From Sporopachydermia quercuum (lineage: Eukaryota; Ascomycota; Sporopachydermiomycetes; Sporopachydermiales; Sporopachydermiaceae): a stretch of 64,000 bases of DNA. The first letter of the stretch is position 1; the number at the start of each line of letters is the position of its first letter. Below are positions 63,901-64,000 of this stretch, in pieces. The notes below the pieces were generated by a model. It was not told where the DNA came from, did not search any database, and worked only from the letters and a program-made list of their open reading frames with translations. The DNA lies in assembly GCA_001599295.1 (NCBI GenBank), contig BCGN01000002.1:186001-250000 (forward strand). Reading direction: 5' to 3'. The translations under genes and the position numbers were made by a program.

Positions 63901-64000
63901 TTCTGTTCTAACTATCATTATTCATTTACAGGTACGGTACAAATTTTTATCATTTAATCTAATCTTGGACTGAAAAGCGGAGAAAACCAAACGCAAAATG

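Larger units (their letters stand above)
61712..64000. other. intergenic right edge, 2.3 kb without recognised gene
   Basis: Downstream of the ABC transporter. Small open frames (62814-63120 minus, 63298-63495 and 63629-63886 plus) have no family signal. Two strong hairpins are listed separately. An N lies at 62967. The right side may be promoter of a gene beyond the window. Confidence 0.4.

Noticed and set aside
1-64000. Transposons, LTRs and CRISPR arrays
   Set aside because: No reverse transcriptase, integrase, transposase, paired long terminal repeats or spaced repeats were recognised by eye. A repeat search against the whole genome could still find solo copies.

Overview
This window is nuclear DNA of a budding yeast (Saccharomycotina). 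Genes are compact and mostly intronless. The introns that exist use GTATGT or GTAAGT donors and TACTAAC-type branch points, and nearly every product has a clear yeast counterpart. CTG codons fall at positions where leucine is expected (Walker A of the ABC transporter, Sec7 domain, lipase C-terminus), which argues for the standard code and against the CUG-Ser and CUG-Ala clades. The species cannot be named from the sequence. Seventeen isolated N bases mark unresolved consensus positions. No rRNA, tRNA, CRISPR array or recognisable transposon was found.

Layout: the 5' part of a GH18 chitinase (-, runs off the left edge, one intron); a thiamine-type Nudix hydrolase (-); RDS3 (+, one intron), SYT1 (-), LEC1 (+); SLX9 (-, intron directly after the ATG); CCP1 (-); a Zn2Cys6 regulator (-); DRE2 (+); NOB1 (-), SGT1 (+), ASE1 (-); a WHI5/NRM1-type repressor (+); a 4.6 kb gene-poor stretch; PHO84 (+); an unrecognised 475-residue protein (-); ALO1 (+), an AIM33-like cytochrome b5 reductase (+), UFO1 (+); a four-exon YJU3-type lipase (-) with very long introns; a full-size ABCG transporter of the YOL075C type (+); and 2.3 kb without a recognised gene at the right edge.

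Three groups match S. cerevisiae gene order as I remember it: RDS3-SYT1-LEC1 (YPR094W-YPR095C-YPR097W), NOB1-SGT1-ASE1 (YOR056C-YOR057W-YOR058C), and ALO1-AIM33-UFO1 (YML086C-YML087C-YML088W, with UFO1 inverted here). The genes are housekeeping functions: splicing, ribosome maturation, Fe-S assembly, Arf/lipid traffic, G1/S and spindle control, phosphate uptake, redox and lipid breakdown. They do not form one pathway.

The most unusual signals are: blocks with strong, strand-symmetric, frame-independent excess of the pentamer TTCCG/CGGAA, running through coding, intron and intergenic DNA; the YJU3-type gene with 931, 710 and 426 bp introns, one with a GC donor and one holding a 118-codon open frame; a near-perfect 18-bp hairpin near the right edge; and a 21-bp palindrome beside an E-box upstream of DRE2.
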